The translations under genes were made by a program, and so were the position numbers. Positions 54,872-63,889 of a DNA stretch of 64,000 nucleotides are shown here, in pieces. The stretch is from UBA1672 sp965263215 (GTDB lineage: Bacteria; Pseudomonadota; Alphaproteobacteria; Micavibrionales; Micavibrionaceae): NCBI GenBank assembly GCA_965263215.1, contig OZ253663.1:1116001-1180000 (forward strand), given 5' to 3'. The notes below the pieces were generated by a model. That model had not been told where the DNA came from. It was given only the letters and a program-made list of their open reading frames with translations, and did not search any database. Position 1 is the first letter of the stretch; each line of letters begins with the position of its first letter.

Positions 54872-55920
54872 TATCTGGTTCCTGTTTTCTTCGCCTCTAT
54901 TCTCGAGGTGTGGTTGCCTACTATATCACTTCTGGTGGATTTATACAGTCGCGGCATCAGAAGTTGTGCGAGTGCTCTGGGTGAGAGCGGTACTAAACCT
55001 TGTGCGACTTTTGGTGTTGTGCTGACATCTGAAAAGCTTAAATTTCCATGATACGCTGCGGATAATAAACTGCCTAGCCGTCGAGCCATATCCACGCGTG
55101 TCGGCAAGATGTCACTGACGCCGATTGTGGCAAATACGCGCGCCATTTCACCGGCTTCGTCTGCGTCTGTTCCTGCGGGCAACACAAGAACGGGCCTGAT
55201 ATCCGTTGCGTTAATAAGCCGCGCAAGCCCCTTAACTTCGTTTTTATCAAACGGATTAAGACCGGAGCTGTCGATAATCACTTGGTCATGCTGTTGTGAT
55301 AAGTCATCGGCAATTTTCCCAAGGTCTCTATAGTCAGAAGTTTTGTGTAAGTCGATTTTCAGAAGATCGGTGAACGCCTTCAGTTGTTCTATACCACCTG
55401 CTCGAACAGTGTCCGTCGAAATAACACCAATATCAAGACCATTCATAGCACCGCGTGCAGCAAGCTTTGCGACTGATAATGTCTTTCCTGAGCCCGGTGG
55501 ACCAACCATCATGATCGGCTTTGCAAATTGTCTGATAGGCAAAGGCTGGTATGTGAATAATTGTTCCAATGTCGTCACAAGGGCAATACGAATATCATCA
55601 AAGCCCATAACGGTCGCAGAGGATATAAGATGGTCCATCACGTCTTCGGGGACGCAATGGCGCAACATAATGTCGGTTAACTCTTCGGCGATGGCATCTG
55701 TATCCGTTTCATCATCATATTGTAGCCAGTTATCACCACCGGATACGGCGGCAGTATCTTCACCAATTTCGAACGCAGGCTCAATAGCGGCAGTAACGCG
55801 CACGTTACCCTTTGCACGGTCTTCACCCGTAGCAACAATAATGGCGTCTTCGCCAAGAGTATCGCGTATCATTTGCATTGCTTCTGTCATAGTATTGGCA
55901 TGAAATGTTTTTAGCCGCAT
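54871..55920 (-). CDS. flhF: Flagellar biosynthesis GTPase FlhF
   Basis: FlhF is an SRP-type GTPase that sets polar flagellar position. The 349-residue protein starts MRLKTFHANTMTEAMQMIRDTLGEDAIIVATGED, and the G domain carries MVGPPGSGKTLSVAKLAARG, the SDYRDLGKIADDL region and IDSSGLNP. The usual NG-domain length is present, while the N-terminal B domain is short, as often in Alphaproteobacteria. It precedes flhG; the divergent exported-protein genes start about 130 bp away. Confidence 0.93.
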   Translation of the reverse strand: MRLKTFHANTMTEAMQMIRDTLGEDAIIVATGEDRAKGNVRVTAAIEPAFEIGEDTAAVSGGDNWLQYDDETDTDAIAEELTDIMLRHCVPEDVMDHLISSATVMGFDDIRIALVTTLEQLFTYQPLPIRQFAKPIMMVGPPGSGKTLSVAKLAARGAMNGLDIGVISTDTVRAGGIEQLKAFTDLLKIDLHKTSDYRDLGKIADDLSQQHDQVIIDSSGLNPFDKNEVKGLARLINATDIRPVLVLPAGTDADEAGEMARVFATIGVSDILPTRVDMARRLGSLLSAAYHGNLSFSDVSTTPKVAQGLVPLSPRALAQLLMPRLYKSTRSDIVGNHTSRIEAKKTGTR

Positions 55921-56048
55921 GGGAGGAATGTACCCGAATCAAACTTAAGTATATGGTTTATGATGAATCTATACTAGAGCATAAGCATAAAAAAATGCTA
56001 CAGTCTTTTGAATTTTATATAGTAGACGTTTCTTTGAGGAGAACCTTT

Positions 56049-56669
56049 GTGAATAACAATCAATTTTTTAAAACATCATCACGTGCCATTGCTGTCGGTT
56101 TATGCGTTCTATCGCTGAACAGTATAGAGGCGCGTGCGGAAATGGAAATTATGCCGGCTGATGAACCTTCTGTTGAAGTGATAGACGAAGCCCCGATGAT
56201 AAAAAATGGTGCTCTAACGGAGGATGCTATTAGAGATTTTTACAAACAGGCGGCTGACGTACAGATTAAGGGAGCTACTGAAACACTGGCATTTTTAGAA
56301 AAACATACGCATGAAAATGCAAAAAATAAATTGCACATGCGTACGCGTATGGAGGGACAGCCCCCTCAGAAAACAACGGTTATTTCTGATAAGGCAACAG
56401 TTTTAAAAGAAACGAAGGGAGCCTATGAGAAAGGACACGTTGACAGCATTGAAACCGAAATTATTGAAATGGATATTGCTGATGATGGTCAGTCTGCAAA
56501 AGTGGTTGAAAAGACATCGTCTGATTTTACATTGAGTATTTCTGAGACAAAAACACTTTTGATTGCGAGTAAACAAAGCTGTGATACAGAAGTTGTGCTC
56601 ACCGAAGGTGTAATTCAGACGAAAGAGTCTGAGTGTGATGTGGAAGTTAATGTAAAACCCAAAAAATAG
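56049..56669 (+). CDS. Exported protein of unknown family, tandem copy 1
   Basis: A GTG at 56049 follows GAGGAG at 7 bases and gives 206 residues with a signal peptide (SSRAIAVGLCVLSLNSIEARA, cleavage after A). The mature part shares with the next two genes an N-terminal LT(E/D)D-I(R)-FYK helix, a KHTHENAK-like motif and a Cys-bearing C-terminal half ending in two-Cys VVLTEGVIQTKESEC. It is longer at the N-terminus by an acidic segment (EIMPADEPSVEVIDEAP). I do not recognise a family. The predicted location is periplasm. Confidence 0.8.
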   Translation: MNNNQFFKTSSRAIAVGLCVLSLNSIEARAEMEIMPADEPSVEVIDEAPMIKNGALTEDAIRDFYKQAADVQIKGATETLAFLEKHTHENAKNKLHMRTRMEGQPPQKTTVISDKATVLKETKGAYEKGHVDSIETEIIEMDIADDGQSAKVVEKTSSDFTLSISETKTLLIASKQSCDTEVVLTEGVIQTKESECDVEVNVKPKK

Positions 56670-56684
56670 TTAAGGTAGGTACGA

Positions 56685-57227
56685 ATGAAATCAAAATACT
56701 TTACTTTTTTTGTGGCCATGTTTGCTTTGGTGCAAACTGTATATGCGGATACTTCTGATTTAACAGACGATAATGTCAGAAGTTTTTATAAAGAATCCAT
56801 TGATGTACAGCTTGCGGGGGTAAAGCCCACCATGGACTTCATGAAAAAGCACACACATAAGGACGCTAAGACGGTTATTAATGTCATCAGCAACATGGCT
56901 GGTGCGCCTCAACAAAAACAAACGTTGTCTATGAACAAAGAGGAGCTGTTGCGTGAAACTCAAAAAGGTATGGAAATGGGGGATCTTCAGTCCATCGAAA
57001 GCACCATATTAGTACTTAAAATAAGTGAAGATGGTCAATCTGCAAATGTAAAAGATAGTACGTATTCAGAATTTACGATGTCAATGAACGCTCCGCACGG
57101 CGTTGTGACCTTTCGGGCAGAGCAATCAATGTTGTGCGATTCTCTTATTGTTTTGAATGATGAGGGTGTTATTCAATCAAAGGATAATAACTGCAGTTCT
57201 GAAATTAATATTAAACCAGTTCAATAA
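56685..57227 (+). CDS. Exported protein of unknown family, tandem copy 2
   Basis: A 180-residue protein starting with a signal peptide (FFVAMFALVQTVYA, cut before DTSDL). It is closest to copy 1: LTDDNVRSFYKESIDVQ, then FMKKHTHKDAKTVI and a late CSSEINIKP. AAGG precedes the ATG by about 9 bases, and the gene starts 15 bp after copy 1. Two conserved Cys (one in LCDSLIVL, one in NCSSEI) may form a disulfide. Confidence 0.82.
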   Translation: MKSKYFTFFVAMFALVQTVYADTSDLTDDNVRSFYKESIDVQLAGVKPTMDFMKKHTHKDAKTVINVISNMAGAPQQKQTLSMNKEELLRETQKGMEMGDLQSIESTILVLKISEDGQSANVKDSTYSEFTMSMNAPHGVVTFRAEQSMLCDSLIVLNDEGVIQSKDNNCSSEINIKPVQ

Positions 57228-57241
57228 AAGGTGCATTTAAC

Positions 57242-57775
57242 GTGAAATTTTTTAAATTATATCTAATGGTTGTTGCGTTGGGTTGCGCCAGTTCTGCTCA
57301 GGCATTTGCAAATGATAGCGTTCTAACCGATCAATCTATTGAAACATTCTACAAAGACATGATCGAGGCGCGTATTGCCGGGGGCACATATATGGTTTCT
57401 TTTCATGATAAGCATTTTCATGGTGATTTAAGTCTGATCATTAGCTTGATAAGAACCTCCAACGGTCGTGATATTCCAAAGACCTTTTTGGATCATGACA
57501 AAACGTCTTTTATGACGGCTATAGAAGATAACGATAAAGTTATTAATCGTAAGACGGGCGCTAGTAACGTCACGAATATTGTTATTAGCGAAGATGGTCG
57601 CAGTGCAGTTGTCGATAATCAAATGACGAGTAGCTTTGTCGTTCAAGTTGACCCGCTCGCAAGGCCTAAGAACGGTAAAGAGGATGCGCAATGTCAGGAC
57701 AAGATTGTTCTGTCAGATAATAATATGATTCAAATTGTATCATCTAAATGCGAAGTGCACGTTTCTATGGATTAA
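57242..57775 (+). CDS. Exported protein of unknown family, tandem copy 3
   Basis: A GTG start at 57242 preceded by AAAGGTG gives 177 residues with a signal peptide (LYLMVVALGCASSAQA). The shared helix reads VLTDQSIETFYKDMIEAR, the KHTH motif is degenerate (DKHFHGD), and the Cys pair persists (AQCQDKIVL, SKCEVHV). It is the most divergent copy. It converges with flhA (23-bp gap) and is probably co-transcribed with the other two. Confidence 0.8.
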   Translation: MKFFKLYLMVVALGCASSAQAFANDSVLTDQSIETFYKDMIEARIAGGTYMVSFHDKHFHGDLSLIISLIRTSNGRDIPKTFLDHDKTSFMTAIEDNDKVINRKTGASNVTNIVISEDGRSAVVDNQMTSSFVVQVDPLARPKNGKEDAQCQDKIVLSDNNMIQIVSSKCEVHVSMD

Positions 57776-57798
57776 TAAAATAGCACTTCTTCAAATAT

Positions 57799-59910
57799 TT
57801 ATATTTGCCCCATAGTCTTGATTTTGGCTTTGGGGTGAATTTCATTTTGCGACATGATGATTGTTTGTGGGCGGAAGCGTTCTACGACTGACCGCACATA
57901 AGGGCGGATCATCGGGGAGGTGAGTAGTACTGGTGTTTGTCCTTGCGCTGCCAGTGCGTCATATTGTTCACGCACTGCGCCAATAAAGTCTTGAAGGTTT
58001 GTTGGTGGCATAGCCAGTTGTTTATCTTCTCCATCCCCAACCAGAGCGTCCATGAAGGCTTGTTCCCATTCAGGGGAGAGGGTGAGTAAAATTAAAACAC
58101 CTGATGGATCTGTATTACTGTCGCAGAGCTGGCGCGCAAGTCGAGCGCGTACGTGCTCGGTTATTTTTGCAATGCTTTTTGTGTAAGCCGCTGCTTCAGA
58201 TATACCTTCTAGAATTGTGGGCAAGTCACGTACAGAAACGCGTTCAGACAACAGGTTTTGCAAAATACGTTGCAAGCTGCCAACGGTGACCTGAGCAGGG
58301 ATGACATCGGCGACCAGTTTTTGATATTCCTGCGGTAATTCATTGAGTAGCTTTTGCGTTTCTGCGTAGTTCAGTAGATCAGGCATATTGTCTTTGATTA
58401 ATTCTGTAATATGCGTTGTAATTACAGTAGGCGCATCAACAACTGTGTAGCCTTTAAAGTGGGCTTCTTCACGATATTGTTCTTGTATCCACATGGCCGG
58501 TAAACCGAATGTCGGTTCGATTGTGTTTTCGCCAGGCAGGGTAATTGACGCACCGTTCGGGTCCATACACATCAGCATGTTCGGGCGCACTTCGCCGCGT
58601 CCGGCTTCTATTTCTTTGATACTCACCACATAGGCATTGGCGGGCAGTTGTAAATTATCTTGAATACGCACAGCAGGCAAAACATAGCCCATGTCTTCGG
58701 CAAGTTGGCGTCGCAACCCTTTGATTTGATCTGTGAGCTTATTACCGCCATCACCTTGAACAAGCGGAAGTAGGCCATAGCCGAGTTCTAAACGGATAAT
58801 ATCCATGGCAAGCGCCTTGGCGATAGGCTCTTCTGATGGCGCAGCAGTGCCTTCCGTACCTGCGGCGGCTGTTTCTTTTTGTTCACTCTGTTCTTTTTCC
58901 ATAGCGCGTTGATATGAATAAAAGGCAAGCGCACCCATGATGGCCGCCAGTAATGCAAAGGGTACAAAAGGCATGGCGGGGACAAGTCCAAGAACAAGCA
59001 TAAGGCCCGCACTCATCGCGAGTGCATTCGGATAGCGACCAATTTGCGCAAATAATTCTTGTTCTGCAGAGCCTTCTACGCCTGCTTTGGAAACCAATAA
59101 ACCTGCGGATACGGAAACGACAAGGGCAGGGATTTGACTGACGAGACCATCGCCAATGGTTAAGATGGTATAGTTTGATGCAGCCTCGGCGAGGGTCATG
59201 TCCTGCATCACCGTGCCGATCACGATACCACCGATGATATTCACAAATACGATCAAAAGTCCGGCAATGGCATCACCTCGTACGAACTTGGCCGCACCAT
59301 CCATGGCGCCGTAAAAGGTACTTTCTGATTCTAGTTTTTTGCGACGATCTCTGGCTTCATCTTCTGTGATCATGCCAGCGGAAAGGTCGCTGTCGATAGC
59401 CATTTGTTTTCCGGGCATTGCATCCAGCGTGAAGCGCGCAGCGACTTCGGCAATCCGGCCGGAACCCTTTGTGATAACGACAAAATTTACGATTACGAGA
59501 ATCGAAAAGACAATAGCGCCGATGATGTAATTACTGCCGATGATGAATGTCCCGAAGGCTTCGATAATACCACCTGCTGCGTCACGGCCTGTGTGTCCGT
59601 GCTCAAGAATTAGACGTGTGGACGCGATATTTAGACCAAGACGCAAAGACGTTGCAACCAACAGCACTGTCGGGAATGTAGAAAATTCCAACGGTGTTTG
59701 TATGAACAAAACTGTCATCAGGATTAGGATTGCAAATGTAATAGAGATTGCGAGGCCACCGTCTAAAATCAGCGGCGCGACAGGCACAAGCATAAACAAA
59801 ATAATCGCAATAATACCAAAAGCGAATATGATGTCCGTCCGGAAGAAAGATCCCCCGTTGAAGCCCGCATTCGGGGCAGTGCTTTGCGTTTGAACTGGAT
59901 TATCAGCCAT
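57799..59910 (-). CDS. flhA: Flagellar type III export-gate protein FlhA
   Basis: FlhA is the large export-gate component in the inner membrane. The 703-residue protein has about eight N-terminal helices (about residues 28-320) with the conserved FHIPEP-like linker region RFTLDAMPGKQMAIDSDL, then a cytoplasmic domain beginning after the RAMEKEQSEQ linker and containing VIDAPTVITTH-type and LSPEWEQAF segments. It ends the minus-strand fliN-motA-flbD-flhA order known from Caulobacter. Confidence 0.96.
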   Translation of the reverse strand: MADNPVQTQSTAPNAGFNGGSFFRTDIIFAFGIIAIILFMLVPVAPLILDGGLAISITFAILILMTVLFIQTPLEFSTFPTVLLVATSLRLGLNIASTRLILEHGHTGRDAAGGIIEAFGTFIIGSNYIIGAIVFSILVIVNFVVITKGSGRIAEVAARFTLDAMPGKQMAIDSDLSAGMITEDEARDRRKKLESESTFYGAMDGAAKFVRGDAIAGLLIVFVNIIGGIVIGTVMQDMTLAEAASNYTILTIGDGLVSQIPALVVSVSAGLLVSKAGVEGSAEQELFAQIGRYPNALAMSAGLMLVLGLVPAMPFVPFALLAAIMGALAFYSYQRAMEKEQSEQKETAAAGTEGTAAPSEEPIAKALAMDIIRLELGYGLLPLVQGDGGNKLTDQIKGLRRQLAEDMGYVLPAVRIQDNLQLPANAYVVSIKEIEAGRGEVRPNMLMCMDPNGASITLPGENTIEPTFGLPAMWIQEQYREEAHFKGYTVVDAPTVITTHITELIKDNMPDLLNYAETQKLLNELPQEYQKLVADVIPAQVTVGSLQRILQNLLSERVSVRDLPTILEGISEAAAYTKSIAKITEHVRARLARQLCDSNTDPSGVLILLTLSPEWEQAFMDALVGDGEDKQLAMPPTNLQDFIGAVREQYDALAAQGQTPVLLTSPMIRPYVRSVVERFRPQTIIMSQNEIHPKAKIKTMGQI

Positions 59911-60044
59911 GAAATTTATCCGATTAGGCGAAACCTAAAACAAGAAACAGTAAAAGGGTTCGTGCTTTGCGCACAAACTATAATCATACTACCCTTGCAT
60001 AAATAAACATGCAAATGCTTATGACGGATGTTCGCCGCGGAAGA

Positions 60045-60698
60045 TTATCCGATATCGTTATCAGCGCCGATATATTCCGGTACAGTCGGAACTTCGGTGT
60101 AAGCTTGCGTTTCTTCTATGTTCGGACGTTTAAAGTCAACAACTTTGCCAGTTTCAGGATCAACCATAACAACATTATGGTCTTGCGTTGCTTCATCTGT
60201 TTGCTCATAAGAAAATGCGCCGCCCATGACGGCCTTTTGAATGGCCTCTTGTCTTTGGGCTTCGGGAGTAACAACAAAGATTAAAAGAGCATCTTTTTGT
60301 GATGAGTTCAGTTGATCGTAACTATCGACGTTATCGCCTAATTCTTCACGTAGCTCAGTTTCATGAGACTTCTTTTCGCCAGAATCGACATCCTCTAAAT
60401 AGCCACCATCAACAAGTTCTTCAGAAAACTTAGCAACAATTTTGACAGCTTCATCTTTTGTAACAACACCATCATTTTCTTTTGCGCCGCTAATATCCAT
60501 GCCAAGCTGCGCTTCGAACATTGGACCTTTTTGTGGGTCGTTTAACATTTGCGTTAATTGCTCTAAGTCGCTGAGTTCTTGGCCTGTCGATGCAGAGCTT
60601 TCTTCATCTTGATCACCAGTTACGGCTTCCATACCTTTTTTAACTGTGTCTTTTACGTCATCCAAGCTTGGAAGTTTAAATTTATTACGCCAGCTCAT
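60045..60698 (-). CDS. Acidic hypothetical protein between flbD and flhA
   Basis: A 217-residue, soluble, strongly acidic protein without signal peptide. It begins MSWRNKFKLPSLDDVKDTVKKGM, then has Asp/Glu/Ser-rich segments and a DGVVTKDEAVKIVAKF motif that resembles an EF-hand-like helix-loop-helix but lacks the full Dx[DN]x[DN]G pattern. I do not recognise it. A sigma-70-like promoter lies upstream in the flbD gap. Position suggests a flagellar role, but nothing in the sequence proves it. Confidence 0.75.
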   Translation of the reverse strand: MSWRNKFKLPSLDDVKDTVKKGMEAVTGDQDEESSASTGQELSDLEQLTQMLNDPQKGPMFEAQLGMDISGAKENDGVVTKDEAVKIVAKFSEELVDGGYLEDVDSGEKKSHETELREELGDNVDSYDQLNSSQKDALLIFVVTPEAQRQEAIQKAVMGGAFSYEQTDEATQDHNVVMVDPETGKVVDFKRPNIEETQAYTEVPTVPEYIGADNDIG

Positions 60699-60748
60699 AA
60701 CATAACCTCATCGTTTGTGATTATCTGTATTTGAAATGCCAAGACACT

Positions 60749-60777
60749 ATAATGCGCCTTATGAAAATACAAGTCAA
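60749..60777 (-). promoter_or_regulatory. Sigma-70-like promoter for the acidic hypothetical gene
   Basis: TTGACT (60777-60772) and CATTAT (60754-60749) lie 17 bases apart on the minus strand, about 50 bases before the start at 60698 and just past the flbD stop. This would make the gene independent of flbD transcription. Confidence 0.5.
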
Positions 60778-60780
60778 AAC

Positions 60781-62172
60781 CTAATTTTGACCTGCGGCAG
60801 GGATGTCTAAGCCATCATCCTTGTACTGATTGAGCTTATTGCGCAGTGTTCGAATTGAAATCCCAAGGATATTTGCGGCATGTGTGCGGTTACCAAGGCA
60901 GTGATCTAACGTGTTCAAAATCATGTCACGTTCAACATCTGCAATTTTTCGACCAATCATAGATTCAACGCCACCTGCATTTTGTACGGTCGCATCAGGG
61001 GTGTTGTTTGCACTTGATACGCCCGCAGGGTCAGGTGCATTTGCGGCTGTTGGTGCGGTCGTGGCAGATAGGCCATCGCTTTGAATGAAGATGGCATCGG
61101 CTTCTATTTCATTTTCTGTCGCCATCAAAATGGCACGATGCATTGTGTTCTCCAGTTCACGGATGTTACCGCGCCAGTGGCATGATTTGAGTTTTTCTGC
61201 GGCTTCTTTTGAAATTGTTTTGCGTTCTATGTCATTGGATTCTGCAAACTTATCGGCAAAGAACTGCGCAAGGCGGACAATATCCGATGGTCGGTCACGA
61301 AGCGGGGGCAGGGGAAGGTTTACAACGTTTAGACGGAAGTAAAGATCTTCACGAAACTCACCTTTTTTAACAGATTCCTGAAGATTTCTGTTCGATGTTG
61401 CCAAAATACGGACATCTATTTTAACGGCATCATTACTGCCGATGCGCGTAATCTCTTTTTCTTGTATCGCACGAAGTAGTTTTGCCTGAAGAAGAGGGTG
61501 CATTTCACTGACTTCATCGAGCAAAAGCGTGCCGCCATTAGATTCTTCGAACTTACCTATGCGGCGCCCTGTCGCACCTGTGAACGCACCTTTTTCATGG
61601 CCGAATAATTCAGATTCTAATAAGTTCTCAGGGATGGCCGCGCAATTTACGGCGATGAACGGGCCGCTCTTACGTTTGGATTTATTATGGATGTAACGCG
61701 ACATTACTTCTTTACCTGTGCCAGATTCCCCTGTGATCATTATTGTCGCATCGGATGGTGCAATTTTATCGGCAAGCGTAATCACCGGTTTCATCACCGG
61801 ATCATCGGCAATCATCGAATTGTTTTCTTCGGTGACAGCCTCCAGTACGGCGGCGATAAGCTCAGCATCTGGCGGTAAGGGGACATATTCTTTCGCACCC
61901 TGTTGAATGGCTTTAACTGCTGACTGTGCGTCTGTTCCAATACCACAGGCAATCACAGGCATGTGGATGCGTTCATTTTTTAAGCGCTCTATGAAGTCAC
62001 CGATTTTTTGTTTCACGTCAATCATGACGAGGTCGGCACTTTTGCCATTGAGTAAAGCACCCATCGCCTGATCTGTATCTTCGCAGTGAATGACCTTTGC
62101 GCCGCGTTGTAATGCAATTTTTCCAGCTTCGGAGATATGTCCGTCCAGACGACCAATAATCATTAAACGCAT
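60781..62172 (-). CDS. flbD: Sigma-54-dependent flagellar regulator FlbD
   Basis: FlbD activates late flagellar promoters with RpoN. The 463-residue protein has a receiver domain whose acid pocket is degenerate (MRLMIIGRLDG lacks the Asp pair, though the phospho-site Asp is in LVMIDVKQ), as in Caulobacter FlbD. The AAA+ domain carries TGESGTGKEVMSRYIH, the sigma-54-contacting GAFTGA and LLLDEVSEM, and a Fis-type helix-turn-helix ends the protein (THAANILGISIRTLRNKL). AGGAGC lies 10 bases before the ATG at 62172. FliX, the usual modulator, is not in view. Confidence 0.95.
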   Translation of the reverse strand: MRLMIIGRLDGHISEAGKIALQRGAKVIHCEDTDQAMGALLNGKSADLVMIDVKQKIGDFIERLKNERIHMPVIACGIGTDAQSAVKAIQQGAKEYVPLPPDAELIAAVLEAVTEENNSMIADDPVMKPVITLADKIAPSDATIMITGESGTGKEVMSRYIHNKSKRKSGPFIAVNCAAIPENLLESELFGHEKGAFTGATGRRIGKFEESNGGTLLLDEVSEMHPLLQAKLLRAIQEKEITRIGSNDAVKIDVRILATSNRNLQESVKKGEFREDLYFRLNVVNLPLPPLRDRPSDIVRLAQFFADKFAESNDIERKTISKEAAEKLKSCHWRGNIRELENTMHRAILMATENEIEADAIFIQSDGLSATTAPTAANAPDPAGVSSANNTPDATVQNAGGVESMIGRKIADVERDMILNTLDHCLGNRTHAANILGISIRTLRNKLNQYKDDGLDIPAAGQN

Positions 62173-62257
62173 GTTGTTTTTGCTCCTGACGCAGAATTCT
62201 AAGACCAATGTGTCATGTTTACTATAACGCAACCTTTTCGCGGTATAATGCCATCTT

Positions 62258-62941
62258 ATGACACAACTGAATTATATACCAGAGGGTTATGATCGAATAA
62301 AGGTTGTCGATGATCTGTTTTCTTTCTTTAAAACAGATTTCGAACCCAAGGCAAATGTTGTGCTTTACCCCAGAGCTTTAAACGGAGATTTTGATAGGCT
62401 TGCCGTTAAAATGGCAAGGTTCTTCGAGCTTGAAGAGGGGGAGCTGTTTATCAAATATAGTGAGCGCGAAAAAATAGAAGAATTTAAATCGAATCTAGAT
62501 GACTTTGAATTGTTCGAAGCGGTTGATATGATTTTGGCGGATATGGAATGTTTGTATTCCGCGCGTGTGAAAACGCATATGCGTCTTGTGGTCAATGGTT
62601 ATAAAAAGCATTCAGATGTTCATCATTTTCATGTGGACGGGCTTAACCAGGACTTTGATCGGTTTATGACGTGTTATAATGATCCCGTAACGCAGTTTAT
62701 TCGAAATAGTGACGTGATTTCCGTTTCTGGCAATGATGTGGAAATCAAATCAGATGCCCCGATCTATCAATTTCAGACGGGTGATTTCTGGAAAGCGCGT
62801 GTTCGTAATAAACAGAAGAACAGTGCGGATAGTTTTTTAGACAAAATATTACGTGATAAAGAACGCCGCGCCTTTGTGCATCGCGCGCTACACTCCGAAC
62901 ATCCGCGTGTTATGGTCGTTGGTGATAAGCAATTATCTTGA
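62258..62941 (+). CDS. DUF1826-like protein
   Basis: A 227-residue protein with the pattern HHFHVDGLNQDFDRFMTCYN around residue 127, followed later by YQFQTGDFWKAR and VHRALHSEHPRVM. The His-x-Asp and distal His arrangement is reminiscent of 2-oxoglutarate/iron oxygenases and DUF1826 proteins, but the family link is from pattern memory only. TATAAT (62244-62249) lies 8 bases before the ATG and no ribosome-binding site is visible, so a near-leaderless transcript is plausible. It is inserted between flbD and motA on the opposite strand. Confidence 0.7.
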   Translation: MTQLNYIPEGYDRIKVVDDLFSFFKTDFEPKANVVLYPRALNGDFDRLAVKMARFFELEEGELFIKYSEREKIEEFKSNLDDFELFEAVDMILADMECLYSARVKTHMRLVVNGYKKHSDVHHFHVDGLNQDFDRFMTCYNDPVTQFIRNSDVISVSGNDVEIKSDAPIYQFQTGDFWKARVRNKQKNSADSFLDKILRDKERRAFVHRALHSEHPRVMVVGDKQLS

Positions 62942-62942
62942 T

Positions 62943-63797
62943 TTATTTAAAATAAATGATGCGCTGGGATGGCTGTAACAGGCTATTGATCATCATTTCC
63001 AGATTACGCGGGTTTTCCTGTTTTAACATAGATTGTATGGTTTTTAGGGTCATGGTTTTTGCTGTCACTTCATCATCTGCATTTTTCTCAAGTTTTGCCG
63101 CGAGAGGGGCCATAACAATCGTTCCCAATATTGCGCCATAAAACGTGGTTAATAAGGCAATCGCCATGAAGGGGCCAATGGTTTCCGGGTTTTCCAGATC
63201 CGCAAGCATTTGCACAAGACCAATCAAAGTACCAATCAATCCCATTGCGGGGGCAATTTCAGAACCGCGTCTTAATATACTGGCCGCGCGTTTATGAATT
63301 TCTTCTTCTTTATCTATTTGTAATTGTAGGATACGGCTTAAGTCTTCCGGGCTGTAACCATCGACAACTAAACGGACGGCATATTGTAAGAATGGTTCAT
63401 TGCTGGTTTGCCTCTCGTAATTGGATAAATGTAAAAACCCTTTCACACGGGCAATAACGGCCAGATCAATCATGCTTTTTGCGAGGCCGGAGAAATCTCT
63501 GACGGGTCTGAATACAGATGACGCGATGATTTTTACGGACTGCAAAAGCTCTTGCACATTGAAGGAAATGCACGTTGCCGTGATCGTTCCGAAGAGTACA
63601 ATTAAAAGGGAGGGCACATTAAAAAATTGGGCGTTACTTGGGTTAAAGTTAATCGCACCAATAATCATACCGAATGTCAGAACAAGACCGAATATGGTTG
63701 CGAAGTCAGGCTGTGATTGTGCCGTGGGCACATTCACGGCCGGAAGCCTTACATCACTCTGCTGTGCTTGTTCTTGCTGTTGTTCGGGTTCTGCCAT
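62943..63797 (-). CDS. motA: MotA/PomA-type flagellar stator protein
   Basis: A 284-residue stator subunit with four membrane helices that forms an ion channel with MotB/PomB. Landmarks are FGLVLTFGMIIGAINFN, ILRRGSEIAPAMGLIGTLIGLVQML and GPFMAIALLTTFYGAILGTIV, with the cytoplasmic loop between. It resembles the sodium-type PomA subfamily, though ion choice cannot be decided. The N-terminal 30 residues are Gln-rich. No motB/pomB is in view. It lies next to fliN on the same strand. Confidence 0.9.
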   Translation of the reverse strand: MAEPEQQQEQAQQSDVRLPAVNVPTAQSQPDFATIFGLVLTFGMIIGAINFNPSNAQFFNVPSLLIVLFGTITATCISFNVQELLQSVKIIASSVFRPVRDFSGLAKSMIDLAVIARVKGFLHLSNYERQTSNEPFLQYAVRLVVDGYSPEDLSRILQLQIDKEEEIHKRAASILRRGSEIAPAMGLIGTLIGLVQMLADLENPETIGPFMAIALLTTFYGAILGTIVMAPLAAKLEKNADDEVTAKTMTLKTIQSMLKQENPRNLEMMINSLLQPSQRIIYFK

Positions 63798-63889
63798 GGT
63801 TTTAATACGATCCTTGTATCAATCAACGTGACTATATCACTCAAAAATTACGAAATGGGTACGCGAGTAAATAAGAATTTTAGAGTATT

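Noticed and set aside
55905..56048. N-terminal 48-codon extension of the first exported paralogue
   Set aside because: It overlaps the flhF start; the GTG at 56049 has a good ribosome-binding site and begins just before a signal peptide.
59960..59985. Small hairpin GTGC-TTT-GCGCAC upstream of flhA, considered as regulatory RNA or sigma-54 site
   Set aside because: No GG-N10-GC pair of a sigma-54 promoter at proper spacing, and the stem is only four to five bases.
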